A stretch of DNA of 64,000 nt from Azospirillum sp. TSA2s. Lineage in GTDB: Bacteria > Pseudomonadota > Alphaproteobacteria > Azospirillales > Azospirillaceae. A model generated the notes under the pieces. The model had not been told where the DNA came from. It ran no database searches and saw nothing but the letters and a program-made list of their open reading frames with translations. The translations under genes were made by a program, and so were the position numbers. Positions 44,242 through 53,400 of this stretch are shown here, piece after piece. Position 1 is the first letter of the stretch, and every line of letters starts with the position of its first letter. The DNA lies in assembly GCF_004923315.1 (NCBI RefSeq), contig NZ_CP039649.1, forward strand, positions 768,001 to 832,000, read 5' to 3'.

Positions 44242-45547
44242 CACTGCTGTCCGGGATTTTATGATGGATTGCAGCTGCACGGCAGACAAAGCCAGAGTTC
44301 TGGCCCAAAATCGCAGTCGCCAAACATAGATTTTGAGGTCTGCCGTGCCGTTCCAAGCTAGCGGATTTTTGCGCCTTGTGGAACCTCTGGACCGTCGTGC
44401 GGTGAACAGGATTGTCGTGCGGCACCGGGGCAATCATGGGGTCGGGACGGGGGACAACGGCTGGACGTGCCAGCGGCACCTCAAGGCGATGCTTTTCGCC
44501 CAGTTCGCCGGGCTGAAGAGCCTTCGCGAGATTGCGGAGGGCTTGGCGGCCCAGCCGGCGGGCCTGTACCACACCGGCCTGCGTCCGGTGAGCAAGAGCA
44601 CGCTCAGCGATGCCTCGGCGGCGCGGCCTGCGGCGGTGTTCCGGGAGATTGCCGATCTGGTCATGGGCGGCTTGGCCCGATCGGTGCGTCAGGAAAGTCG
44701 GGAGTTGGTGCGGCTGATCGACGGCTCTCCGATCATGTTGCGGGACCGCCGCTTCAACTGGGCCGAAGCTGATTCTCGCTGCCGTGGCCTGAAGCTGCAT
44801 CTGGCCTACGATCCGCGGGCGGCCACGCCGGTCCATTTTGCCGTGGAAACGCCTAAGCTCAGCGAAATCAAGGTCGCGCGGCGTCTGCCGTTCGTTGCCG
44901 GGACCACCTACGTCTTCGACAAGGGATACACGGATTATTGCTGGTGGCATGAGATCACCATGGCAGGGGCGCTGTTCGTGACCCGGCTGAAGAGCAATGC
45001 CCGCCGCCGGGTGGAGCGAACCGTCGAGGCGGTTGGCGACAACATCGAAGCGGACCGCCGGGTGAAGATCGGCCACAAGAAGCCGCGTGGCGGCGCGACC
45101 AACCCGCTCTACGACACCGAACTTCGTGAAGTGGTGGTGGCGCGCCCGGATAAGGAGCCACTCCATCTGATCACCAATGATCTTGACCGGTCTGCCCAGG
45201 AGATCGCCGATCTCTATAAGGAACGCTGGCAGATTGAGTTGTTCTTTAAGTGGATCAAACAGAACCTCAAGCTGAAGACATTCTTCGGTCGCTCAGAGAA
45301 TGCCGTCAGAATTCAGATCTACACGGCATTGATTGCCTTCTGCTTGTTGCGGCTATTCCAGAACACCTACGCCAAAAACCACGTTGGCGGTGCGAAGGCC
45401 CTCAAGGTCAGGCTCAAGGTTGCACTCTTCGAACCTTTCAACACCACCAATCGCTGTCCGACAAGGCCACGGCCACCGCAAAAACGACCGCCAGACCGCC
45501 AACTCAGCCTCAAACTGGCCGAGCCCTGAAAATCCCGGACAGCAGTG
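44242..45547 (+). mobile_element. IS4-family insertion sequence (1306 bp) inside a dispersed repeat
   Basis: Perfect terminal inverted repeats CACTGCTGTCCGGGATTTT, flanked by a 10-bp duplication CGCCTTCGCG (44232-44241 and 45548-45557). The duplicated target is part of the palindrome arm of the R6 repeat. It has one transposase gene and appears intact. Confidence 0.95.
44345..45529 (+). CDS. IS4-family transposase
   Basis: 394 residues from a GTG start (MPFQASGFLRLVEPLDRRAVNRIV) preceded by GAGG. N-terminal DUF4372-like segment with LKAMLFAQFAGLKSLREIAEGL. DDE residues are visible in LVRLIDGSPIML, TYVFDKGYTDY and the IS4 signature YKERWQIELFFKWIKQNLK (Y-x2-R-x3-E-x6-K). Seemingly functional length. 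Confidence 0.93.
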   Translation: MPFQASGFLRLVEPLDRRAVNRIVVRHRGNHGVGTGDNGWTCQRHLKAMLFAQFAGLKSLREIAEGLAAQPAGLYHTGLRPVSKSTLSDASAARPAAVFREIADLVMGGLARSVRQESRELVRLIDGSPIMLRDRRFNWAEADSRCRGLKLHLAYDPRAATPVHFAVETPKLSEIKVARRLPFVAGTTYVFDKGYTDYCWWHEITMAGALFVTRLKSNARRRVERTVEAVGDNIEADRRVKIGHKKPRGGATNPLYDTELREVVVARPDKEPLHLITNDLDRSAQEIADLYKERWQIELFFKWIKQNLKLKTFFGRSENAVRIQIYTALIAFCLLRLFQNTYAKNHVGGAKALKVRLKVALFEPFNTTNRCPTRPRPPQKRPPDRQLSLKLAEP

Positions 45548-45650
45548 CGCCTTCGCGGGAATGACGGCCGACAAAATTGCTTTGTTCCAACGTCTTACGT
45601 GACGCTGATGTGTGTGCATCCCGTAGCGCCTCCGCGGGGATGACGGTCGA
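45548..45650. repeat. Right remainder of the IS4-split dispersed repeat (R6) and a further half copy
   Basis: Resumes with CGCCTTCGCGGGAATGACGG, then CAAAATTGCTTTGTTCCAACG and CTTACGTGACGCTGA, the mirror of the bases left of R2. A further half-arm CCTCCGCGGGGATGACGG lies at about 45629-45646. Confidence 0.8.
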
Positions 45651-45703
45651 GAGAGGCCCTGAAAAACCTATCGCCTGAACCGAATGCCTGACCGCGCCGG
45701 CTT

Positions 45704-45781
45704 GGGCTTTCGAATGCGAAAGCCCGCCCCGGTTGTGCCAGCAATCGAAAGCATCTCACGGTTGCTTTCGATTGCGAAAGC
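45704..45781. promoter_or_regulatory. Two 18-bp palindromes (candidate parS or operator)
   Basis: GCTTTCGAATGCGAAAGC (45706-45723) and GCTTTCGATTGCGAAAGC (45764-45781) start 58 bp apart and share 7-bp arms GCTTTCG/CGAAAGC. An inverted half-site AATCGAAAGC at 45743-45752 also pairs with the second copy to form a longer hairpin (45741-45775). They lie 1.7 kb after parB and 83 bp before the substrate-binding-protein gene. Confidence 0.6.
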
Positions 45782-45863
45782 CTCTGGCGGTCGGCCAGGG
45801 TGACCGCCTGCCCTGCCCCATGCTAAGGATCAGTGACGAGACCATCGACCTTACGGATCAGCG

Positions 45864-47417
45864 ATGCCGGCGGTGCAGAGACGACAGTTCCTGGGATTGC
45901 TCGGAAGCCTCCTTGGGGCGACCGGGCTGGCCGGCGCCCTGCCGCGTCCGGCGATGGCCGCCGCCCCTGCCCTGCGGATCGGGCTGAAGGCCCTGCCCGG
46001 CGCGATCAACCCGCTGACCGTCAATGATCTGGTCGCGCGTCAGGTCCTCGGCTCGATGTATGAGAGCCTGACCACCGTCGATCCCCAGGGCCGCATCCTC
46101 CCCGGCCTCGCCACCGCATGGGAGGGGTCGGAGGATGCCCGCCGCTGGCGCTTGACCATCCGCGACAACGTCACCTTCCACACCGGCCGCCCCCTGACCG
46201 CCGCCGACGTCAAGCGCAGCTTCGAGGCGGCCCTGGCCGGTGACGGCGCCAACTTCGCGGTGCTGGCCCTGTCCAAGGTGCGGGGCTTTCGCGAGTTGCG
46301 GGCGAAGACCGCCGCCGGGCTGTCGGGCATCACCGTGGTCGACGACCGGACGCTGGAGGTGGTCTGCGACGAACCCTGCGCCGTCTTCCCCTTCGCCCGG
46401 CTGAACATCGTCGATGTGGAAGCGGCGGAAAAGGCCGGCCCGGACTGGTTCCGCACCATGTCGGCCGGAACCGGACCCTACCGGCTGGTGCGGTCGAACG
46501 ACGGCATCCGCATGGATGTGGAGGCCAATCCCGGTTGGCGCGGCGGTGCGGTGCCGTTCGAGCGGGTGTCCTTCCTCGCCACCGGCATCGGCAACGACGG
46601 CATCACGCTGTTCAACGACAGCCAGATCGACTTCACCTTCGTCGACACCGACGCGCTGCGCGGGGTGATGGACGATCCCGGCTTCAAACGCTGGCTGTCG
46701 AACGTGCCGCGCATGCAGACGCGTGTGGTCGCGCTCGATCCCCGCCGGGTGAAGGCCTTCGCCGATCTGCGGGTGCGCCGGGCGATGTCGCTGCTGATCG
46801 ACCGCACCGCGATGGCGGAGCGCTTCTTCCGCGGGGTGGCGACCGTCCACAACGGCATCGTTCCGCCGGCGCTGCTGTCGAACGAAAGGCTGGAGCCGCT
46901 GGCCTACCATCCGATGCTGGCGAAGCAACTGCTGGAGGAGGCGGGATATCCGGAGGGCCGCGGCATGGATCCCTTCCAGGTCGCGGTCATTCCGGAATAC
47001 CGGCGGGAGTTCGTCTATTACGTCTCGCAATGGAACAACGCCGGCATTCCGGCGAAGCTGGTGATCTCTCCGCGCCAGGAGTTCATCTCGCGGTCCCGCC
47101 GACGCGACTATGATTCCTTCCTGTTCGGCTGGACCGCCACCTACCCCGACCCGATGAACTTCCTGGACGAGCTGTTCAGCAGCCGCAGCCGCTTCAATCC
47201 GGTCGGCTGGTCGAATCCGAAGTTCGATGCTCTGATCGAACAGGCGATGGCCATCCCCGATCCCAGCCGCCGTGCCGAGGTCTACAAGGACGCCGAATGT
47301 CTGGTGATGAACGAACTGCCGGTGATTCCGCTGGTGGTGCCGGACTATGTCGCGCTGCGCGGCAATGTGCTGAGCGAGAATTTCATCACCCCGTTCGGCG
47401 GCCTGAACTTCGGCTGA
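45864..47417 (+). CDS. Extracellular peptide/solute-binding protein, family 5, Tat-exported
   Basis: 517 residues. Twin-arginine signal RRQFLGLLGSLLGATG at the N-terminus with likely cleavage after PAMAA (about residue 32). The mature part has LVARQVLGSMYESLTTVDPQGRILPGLA and WRLTIRDNVTFHTGRPLTAADVKRSFE, standard family-5 (DppA/OppA) features. No permease or ATPase gene is adjacent, so it either serves a transporter elsewhere or has a sensory role. The start shows only a weak ribosome-binding site. The two palindromes just upstream could control it. Confidence 0.9.
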   Translation: MPAVQRRQFLGLLGSLLGATGLAGALPRPAMAAAPALRIGLKALPGAINPLTVNDLVARQVLGSMYESLTTVDPQGRILPGLATAWEGSEDARRWRLTIRDNVTFHTGRPLTAADVKRSFEAALAGDGANFAVLALSKVRGFRELRAKTAAGLSGITVVDDRTLEVVCDEPCAVFPFARLNIVDVEAAEKAGPDWFRTMSAGTGPYRLVRSNDGIRMDVEANPGWRGGAVPFERVSFLATGIGNDGITLFNDSQIDFTFVDTDALRGVMDDPGFKRWLSNVPRMQTRVVALDPRRVKAFADLRVRRAMSLLIDRTAMAERFFRGVATVHNGIVPPALLSNERLEPLAYHPMLAKQLLEEAGYPEGRGMDPFQVAVIPEYRREFVYYVSQWNNAGIPAKLVISPRQEFISRSRRRDYDSFLFGWTATYPDPMNFLDELFSSRSRFNPVGWSNPKFDALIEQAMAIPDPSRRAEVYKDAECLVMNELPVIPLVVPDYVALRGNVLSENFITPFGGLNFG

Positions 47418-47451
47418 GCCGGCGCGGGGCAGGGCAGGGTGACCGCATGAA

Positions 47452-47485
47452 AAAAGCCCCTGTCCGCTGCCGGACAGGGGCTTTT
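47452..47485. terminator. Bidirectional terminator between convergent genes
   Basis: Perfect 15-bp stem AAAAGCCCCTGTCCG / CGGACAGGGGCTTTT with a CTGC loop. A/T tracts on both sides let it serve the binding-protein gene (plus) and the Cys-repeat gene (minus). Confidence 0.9.
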
Positions 47486-47504
47486 CGCTGAAGCCGGTGC
47501 CGCG

Positions 47505-48173
47505 TCAGGCGGCGCCCTGCGACCGTGCTTCGCGCAGACAGTCGGCCGGCTTGGCCTCACGGAGACAATCGGCCTTCGCGGCTTCGCGGAGACAGTCCGC
47601 AGTCTTCGCCTCACGGAGGCAGTCGGCCTTCGCGGCCTCACGGAGGCAGTCTGTAGTCTTCGCCTCACGCAGGCAATCGGCCGGCTTGGCTTCACGCAGG
47701 CAGTCGGCTTGCGCAGCTTCGCGCAGACAATCCGCAGCCTTCGCCTCACGCAGGCAGTCGACCTTCGCCGCCTCGCGCAGGCAGTCAGCCTTCGCGGCTT
47801 CCCGCAGGCAGTCAGCACCGGCGAACAGGCGGGCGCTGTCGGTGCGGGCGGCGGCCATCCGCTCGGCCGGAACGGCGACGCCGTTGTGATGCAGGTATTC
47901 GCCATAGACCGCCTCGCAGAAGCGGAAATAGGCGCGGGTGTCGGCGACGATGAACTCGTGCCACAGATCGTCGCAGGCGGCGGACTGCGGGACGATGTCG
48001 CGGTCCGGATGCTCGGCGCAGGCCAGCAGGAAGTCCTTCAGCTGGGCCAATGCGATCCCGGACGTGCTGCGGGTCATGCCTGAGGCGACGGCGCGTTCGA
48101 CCACATAGCCGAAGTCGAAGCCGGCGATGATGTCACGGGCACGGGTGATGTCGGTCGTGGTGGCGCCGCGCAT
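47505..48173 (-). CDS. Protein with WHxF-type domain and eleven Cys-containing nonapeptide repeats
   Basis: 222 residues; the start at 48173 follows GGAGGATCCC. Residues about 40-97 (LKDFLLACAEHP, DDLWHEFIVADTRAYFRFC, GEYLHHNG) resemble the D-x-x-W-H-x-F-I...FC domain of glycine-rich-domain-containing (DUF1399/GRDP-like) proteins. Residues 121-219 are eleven perfect-length 9-residue repeats DCLREA-x3, each with one Cys, followed only by GAA. Codon third positions differ between repeats while DCLREA never changes, so the motif is under protein-level selection. No signal peptide or membrane segment. Function unknown; metal or thiol chemistry, or a repetitive precursor peptide, are possibilities. 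Monocistronic, ending at the terminator at 47452. Confidence 0.85.
   Translation of the reverse strand: MRGATTTDITRARDIIAGFDFGYVVERAVASGMTRSTSGIALAQLKDFLLACAEHPDRDIVPQSAACDDLWHEFIVADTRAYFRFCEAVYGEYLHHNGVAVPAERMAAARTDSARLFAGADCLREAAKADCLREAAKVDCLREAKAADCLREAAQADCLREAKPADCLREAKTTDCLREAAKADCLREAKTADCLREAAKADCLREAKPADCLREARSQGAA
47517..47813 (-). repeat. 27-bp tandem repeat array (11 units) within the Cys-repeat gene
   Basis: 297 bp made of eleven 27-bp units coding DCLREA plus three variable residues (AKA, AKV, KAA, AQA, KPA, KTT, KTA, RSQ). Unit length never varies. It is not a CRISPR array: there are no spacers and the units are in frame. Confidence 0.92.
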
Positions 48174-48316
48174 GGGATCCTCCGAGGTTGCTTCTTTTTC
48201 CGCCCTTAGACAGGGTTGCAGGACTGTCCTCGGGCGCAGCCCGATTGTTGTGCCACAGCACAGCGGGATATGTGAGATAATTTTGGTACTAAACATCCGG
48301 CTCCCGGCCGATGCCG

Positions 48317-50263
48317 TCATTCGCTCAGGGTCTTATGCGGAGTGGCGGTGCCGAGCGGAAGCGCCGCCGCCGGCCGCCCGGCGGTCATCTGCTCCACCAG
48401 GGTCGACAGCCGGTCCGGCATGATCGGCTTGGCGGCCACGGTGACGCCCATCTCCGCCGCGCGCGCCGCCACCGCGCCGTCCAGCCGTCCGGAGATCAGC
48501 ACCGCCGGAATGCGCAGCCCCAGCCGCCGCCACACCGTCTCGATGAAGTCCAGGCCGTTCTCGGTGGCCGACAGGTGGTAATCGGCGATCACCGCGTCGG
48601 GCCGGACGGTGCCGTCCTCCACCGAGCGCAGTCCCTGGGCGACCGTGGAGGCGCCGACGACGCGGTGGCCCGCCGTGGTGAGGAACATCGAAATGGCGGA
48701 CAGCACGAACTGGTCGTCGTCGATCACCAGGATCGCGATTTCGCCGTCCTTCGCCGGCGCGTCGGCCAACGTCGCCACCAGCGCGCCATTGGCGGCGGCC
48801 GGGGCAGGGGCGGGAGCCGGAGCGAGGGACAGGGCAGGGGGCACCGGCTCGTCCGCCGTCCCATCCGCAAGGGCCCGCTCCACCGGCGCCAGCGGCACGG
48901 TGACCGAGAAGACCGAGCCCTTCCCCGGCGTGGAACGCACCTTGACCGGGTGGTCCAGCACGGTTGCCAGCCGCTGGACGATCGACAGGCCGAGCCCGAT
49001 GCCGTTGTCGCGGTTGCGCTCCGGGTTGCCGATCTGGTGGAACTCCTCCCAGATGGCGTCGAGACGGTCCGCGGGAATGCCGATGCCGGTGTCGCGCACC
49101 TCGACGATCAGGCAGCCGCCGGATTCCAGGCAGGCGACCTGCACCTGTCCGGAATTCGTGTAGCGGATCGCGTTGTCGATCAGGTTGCCCAGCAGCCGCA
49201 GCAGCAGCACCCGGTCGGTCAGCACCGCCGCGCGGTGTTGCGGCACGGCGAAGGCCAGCCCCTTGCCACGGGCGACCGGGCCATATTGCGAATCCAGCGC
49301 CTCGAACAGGTCGGCGACCTCATGCACCGCCTTGTTGGCGGTGACTCCGCCGGCATCCAGCCGCGACACCTCCAGCAGCTCGTCGAGCAGCTGCTTCAGC
49401 GTCATCACCACCTGTTCGATCTTGCGCGCGGAATCCTCCACCTTCGGATCGGGGGCGGTGGCGCGCAGCATGGCGGTCAGCATCAGCAGCGACTGGGCCG
49501 GCTGGCGCAGGTCGTGGCTGGCGGCGGCCATGAACTTGGCCTTCGACGCGACCGCCTGCTCCGCCCGCTCCTTGGCGGCGCGCAGATCGATGGCGTTCTG
49601 GCGAAAGGTGCCGAGCGCCCTGGCCATGCGGCCGATCTCGTCGTCGCGGTGGCGCACCGGCACGGTCACCGTCACGTCGCCGGCCGCCAGATCGTCCATG
49701 GCGCGGGTCATGCCGGCGATGGGCAGCGTCATGCCGCGCGTCGCCCAGATCACGCCCAGCACCACCAGCAGAAGCGTCACGGCGCCGATCCCGCCCAGCA
49801 CCAGCACATGGTGGCGGATGGCGTCGTCGGTCGGCCCGGTGTCCAGCCTGACCAGCAGCGTGCCGATGCTGCGGGTGCCGCCGCCGCGGTCCTGGTGGGT
49901 CAGCGGCACCGCCGCCACGGTGGCGGCATCCTCCGCACCGATGGTGGTGCCCGGCTTGCGGTAGACGGCGAAGCGTTCGCCATGGGTGCCCAGGATCACC
50001 GCCTCGGCGAAGCTGTCGATCGAGCGCAGCGGGTTCAGCGCCGTCGCCGCCTCTTCGGGGTCGAGGTCCCACAGGGCGTTGGTCACATCCTCCAGCACGA
50101 TGCGGGTCGCCATCTCCGCCCGGATGGCCAGCTCGGCGCGGGTGTTCCGCACATCGGCCTGGATCAGCACGATCATCGGCACGGCGACCAGCACCGACAC
50201 CAGCAACACCGCCGATGCCGTCGTTCGGGCGACCAGGCTCCGTGAGAAGATCTTCAAGAACAT
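48317..50263 (-). CDS. Membrane-bound hybrid sensor histidine kinase with HAMP and receiver
   Basis: 648 residues from MFLKIFSRSLVART. A first membrane helix (about 10-30) and a second (about 150-172) enclose a ~115-residue periplasmic sensor. HAMP linker (about 173-225), HisKA ASHDLRQPAQS (phospho-His near 250), HATPase with DTGIGIPADRL and NGIGLGLSIVQRL, an Ala/Pro linker, and a receiver with IADYHLSATENG (Asp near 560). The catalytic core closely resembles the kinase at 21979. An earlier in-frame start would add up to 65 residues. Divergent from the kinase gene at 50488. Confidence 0.92.
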   Translation of the reverse strand: MFLKIFSRSLVARTTASAVLLVSVLVAVPMIVLIQADVRNTRAELAIRAEMATRIVLEDVTNALWDLDPEEAATALNPLRSIDSFAEAVILGTHGERFAVYRKPGTTIGAEDAATVAAVPLTHQDRGGGTRSIGTLLVRLDTGPTDDAIRHHVLVLGGIGAVTLLLVVLGVIWATRGMTLPIAGMTRAMDDLAAGDVTVTVPVRHRDDEIGRMARALGTFRQNAIDLRAAKERAEQAVASKAKFMAAASHDLRQPAQSLLMLTAMLRATAPDPKVEDSARKIEQVVMTLKQLLDELLEVSRLDAGGVTANKAVHEVADLFEALDSQYGPVARGKGLAFAVPQHRAAVLTDRVLLLRLLGNLIDNAIRYTNSGQVQVACLESGGCLIVEVRDTGIGIPADRLDAIWEEFHQIGNPERNRDNGIGLGLSIVQRLATVLDHPVKVRSTPGKGSVFSVTVPLAPVERALADGTADEPVPPALSLAPAPAPAPAAANGALVATLADAPAKDGEIAILVIDDDQFVLSAISMFLTTAGHRVVGASTVAQGLRSVEDGTVRPDAVIADYHLSATENGLDFIETVWRRLGLRIPAVLISGRLDGAVAARAAEMGVTVAAKPIMPDRLSTLVEQMTAGRPAAALPLGTATPHKTLSE

Positions 50264-50487
50264 GCCGAAGCCACCGAGAACAAGACGACCACGAACAACT
50301 CGCCGGGCCATCCTAGCCGAACCGCCGGGCAAACACGACAGCCACGTAACGCCGCCGGTCAAGCCACCATCATCGGTAGTAGTAGGAAAAAAGGCGGTAT
50401 GACTGTTTCGAATCGTTTCTTCTTCTTGTTTGATTGCCTGTGTAAAAGTTCGCGTCAAGCTTTGCGGGCGCGGGGGAGGGCGGAAGC

Positions 50488-53400
50488 ATGGGAACGGGCA
50501 TCGTCATCGCCCTGACGCACGGCGTCGGCCTGCTGGCGCTGGTTCTGCTGGCCTACCGCCATGTGCTGCGCCGGTTCGGCGCCCGCCGACGCCGTGCCTT
50601 CGCGCTCCTCTCCGGCCTGCTGTTCGGCGCGGCCGCCGCCATTTCGATGCTGGACGCCTACCCGGTGGCGGGCGGGGTGCTGATCGACCTGCGCAACGCG
50701 ATGGTCGGGCTGGCCGGGCTGTTCGGCGGCCTGCCGGCGGCGCTGCTGTCGGCCGCCATCGCCGGCGCGGTGCGGCTGTGGCTGGGCGGCGTCGGCGCGC
50801 TGTCCGGCCTCGCCGGCATCCTGCTGACCGCACTGGCCGCGCCGCTGCTGGCCCGTCCGATGGAGCGCCGCGCCGCCGGGCAGGGCGGAAGCGGCCAGGG
50901 AAGTGGCCAGGGAAGGGGGAAGGGCGCCCTCGGCTTCGGCCTCCTGTCGCTGTTCGGTCTGGCGATGACGCCGCTCACCCTGCTGGCCTTCCTGCTGCTG
51001 CCCGACCTCGACCTCGCCATGCGGGTGATGGAGGAGGCGGCGCTGCCGCTGATCGCCTTCACCACGCTGGGCATCGGCCTGCTCGGCACCATGCTGGCGC
51101 GGGAGCACCGCCGCATCACCGACGAGGACGCGCTGACCGAGAGCGCCGCCCTGTTCCGCGCCGTCTTCGACAGCTCCGCCGACAGCCTCGCCATCGTCCG
51201 CGTCAACCCCGACGGCAGCTTCACCCTGCACTGCGCCAACGCCGCCGCCCTTGCCATGATGGGCGACCGCGCCCAGCAGGCGGAGGGCCAGCCGCTCGAC
51301 CGCCTGCTGCCGCCGGACCTCGCCGCCAAGGTGATGGCCGACCTGCAATCCTGCATCGACGCCGGCGCCCCCACCCGCTTCGAGGAGCAGCACACCCACA
51401 ACGGCGTCACCCGCTGGTGGGAGGTGTCGCAGGTGCCGATCCGCGACGAGAGCGGCGCCATCGTCATGCTGTCGGTCGGCGCCCGCGACATCACCCGCCG
51501 CCACGAGGCCGAACGCGCGATCCGCGCCAGCGAGGCGCGCTATCGCCTGCTGGCCCGCAGCGTCACCGACATCATCGGCCGCATCGGCCTGGACGGCGTG
51601 CGCCGCTTCTGTTCGGAGGCGACGCGCGACAGCCTTGGCAGCCCGCCGGCCGAGCTGATCGGCCGCCCACTGGTCGAGCGCGTCCACCCCGACGACCGCG
51701 ACGCCCTGGCCGCCGGCCTCGCCCGCCTGACCCCCGACCGCCCGACCCTGAAGACCACCTATCGCCTGCGCCATGCCGATGGCCGCTGGGTGTGGATCGA
51801 GGCGGCGGTGCGGCTGGTCACCGACGACTGGGGCGCCCCGCAGGATTACGTCAGCGTCGAGCGCGACGTCACCGCCCGCAAGATCATGGAGGCGGAGCTG
51901 CAGGACGCCCGCCACGCCGCGGAATCGGCCAGCCGCAGCAAGACCGAGTTCCTGGCGAGCCTGAGCCACGAGCTGCGCACGCCGATGAACGCCGTCATCG
52001 GCTTCGCCGACCTGATCGCGCGGGAGTCGGAGGGGCCGGTCGGCACCGCCCATTACCGCGACTTCGCCGTCAACATCCGCGACAGCGGCCAGCATCTGCT
52101 GGAGCTGATCAACGAGATCCTCGACCATGTCCGCGCCGAATCCGGCCAGCTGACCCTCGACGACGATCCGGTCGACCTCGACGCCGCCGCCACCTTCGCC
52201 ATCCGCCTGCTGACCCCGCGCGCCGCCCGCGCCGGCATCGCCCTCTCGGCAAGTGTGGAGCCCGCCGCCCGCCACATGCGCGGCGACGAGCGCCGCATTC
52301 GCCAGATCCTGCTGAACCTGCTGTCGAACGCGGTGAAATACACCCCCTCCGGCGGCACGGTGTCGCTGACCGCCGCCCCGGCCCCGGACGGCGGCCTGCT
52401 GCTGGAGGTGCGCGACAACGGCGTCGGCATCCCCGAACAGGATCTGGGCCGCGTCCTGCTGGCCTACGCCCGCGTCGCCAGCCCGGAGAACCGCCAGACC
52501 GAGGGCGCCGGTCTCGGCCTGCCGCTGACCCGCCGTCTGGTGGAGCTGCATGGCGGCACGCTGACCCTGGCCAGCCGGGTGGGGCAGGGCACCACCGTCA
52601 CCATCCGCTTCCCGCCCGACCGCGCGGCCCCCGAGGGCGCCCCCCCGCCTGCCGGCGCCCGTCTGCCCACCGCCCAGCGTCCCGCCCCCCGGCCCAGCCT
52701 GTCGATCCTGATGGTGGAGGACGACCACAACATCCGCGAGCATGGCTGCGCCCTGCTGCGCAGCTGGGGCCACCGGGTGACCGCCGCGTCGGGGGCCGGC
52801 GAGGCCCTGCTGGTGCTGCGCGGGCCGGAGACGTTGGACCTGCTGTTCAGCGACATCGTGATGCCGCCGGGCATGAACGGCGCCGAGCTGGCGCGCGAGG
52901 CGCGTCGCCTGCGCCCCGACCTGCCGGTCCTGCTGGCCTCCGGCTTCGCCGCCCATGCGGTGGTGGCCGACGATGTGGCGATGGGCGGCTACGACCTGAT
53001 CGCCAAGCCCTATGACCCGGTGGAGCTGCGCGAGCGCCTGGACCGCCTGAGCCCGCCGCCCCTGCCCGCCGCCCTCCCGTCCTCCGCCCCGTCCCCGGCG
53101 CCGGCCCCGGAGTTGCCGGCGGAGCTGCCCGCCGGGTCAGCCACCCGGTCGGCCCCCCAGTCGGCAGCCGAGCCGCCCCCCGTCGCCGCACCGCCTCCCC
53201 CGCCGCCCGCCGAGCCCGCCCCGCCCGCGCCGTCACCCGCGACCCCGCCGGCCCCGGCGACGGAGTCCCTGCGCATCCTGGTGGTGGAGGATGTGGAGAT
53301 GAACCGCCTTCTGGCCGTCACCCTGCTGAAGCAGGCCGGCCACAGCGTCGCGGCGGTGGCGGACGGCGCCCAGGCGGTGGAGGCGGTTGGTCGCGAGCGG

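Noticed and set aside
47517..47813. Tandem repeats resembling a CRISPR array
   Set aside because: Units are contiguous 27-bp in-frame codon repeats with no spacers and no cas genes; they code the DCLREA repeats.
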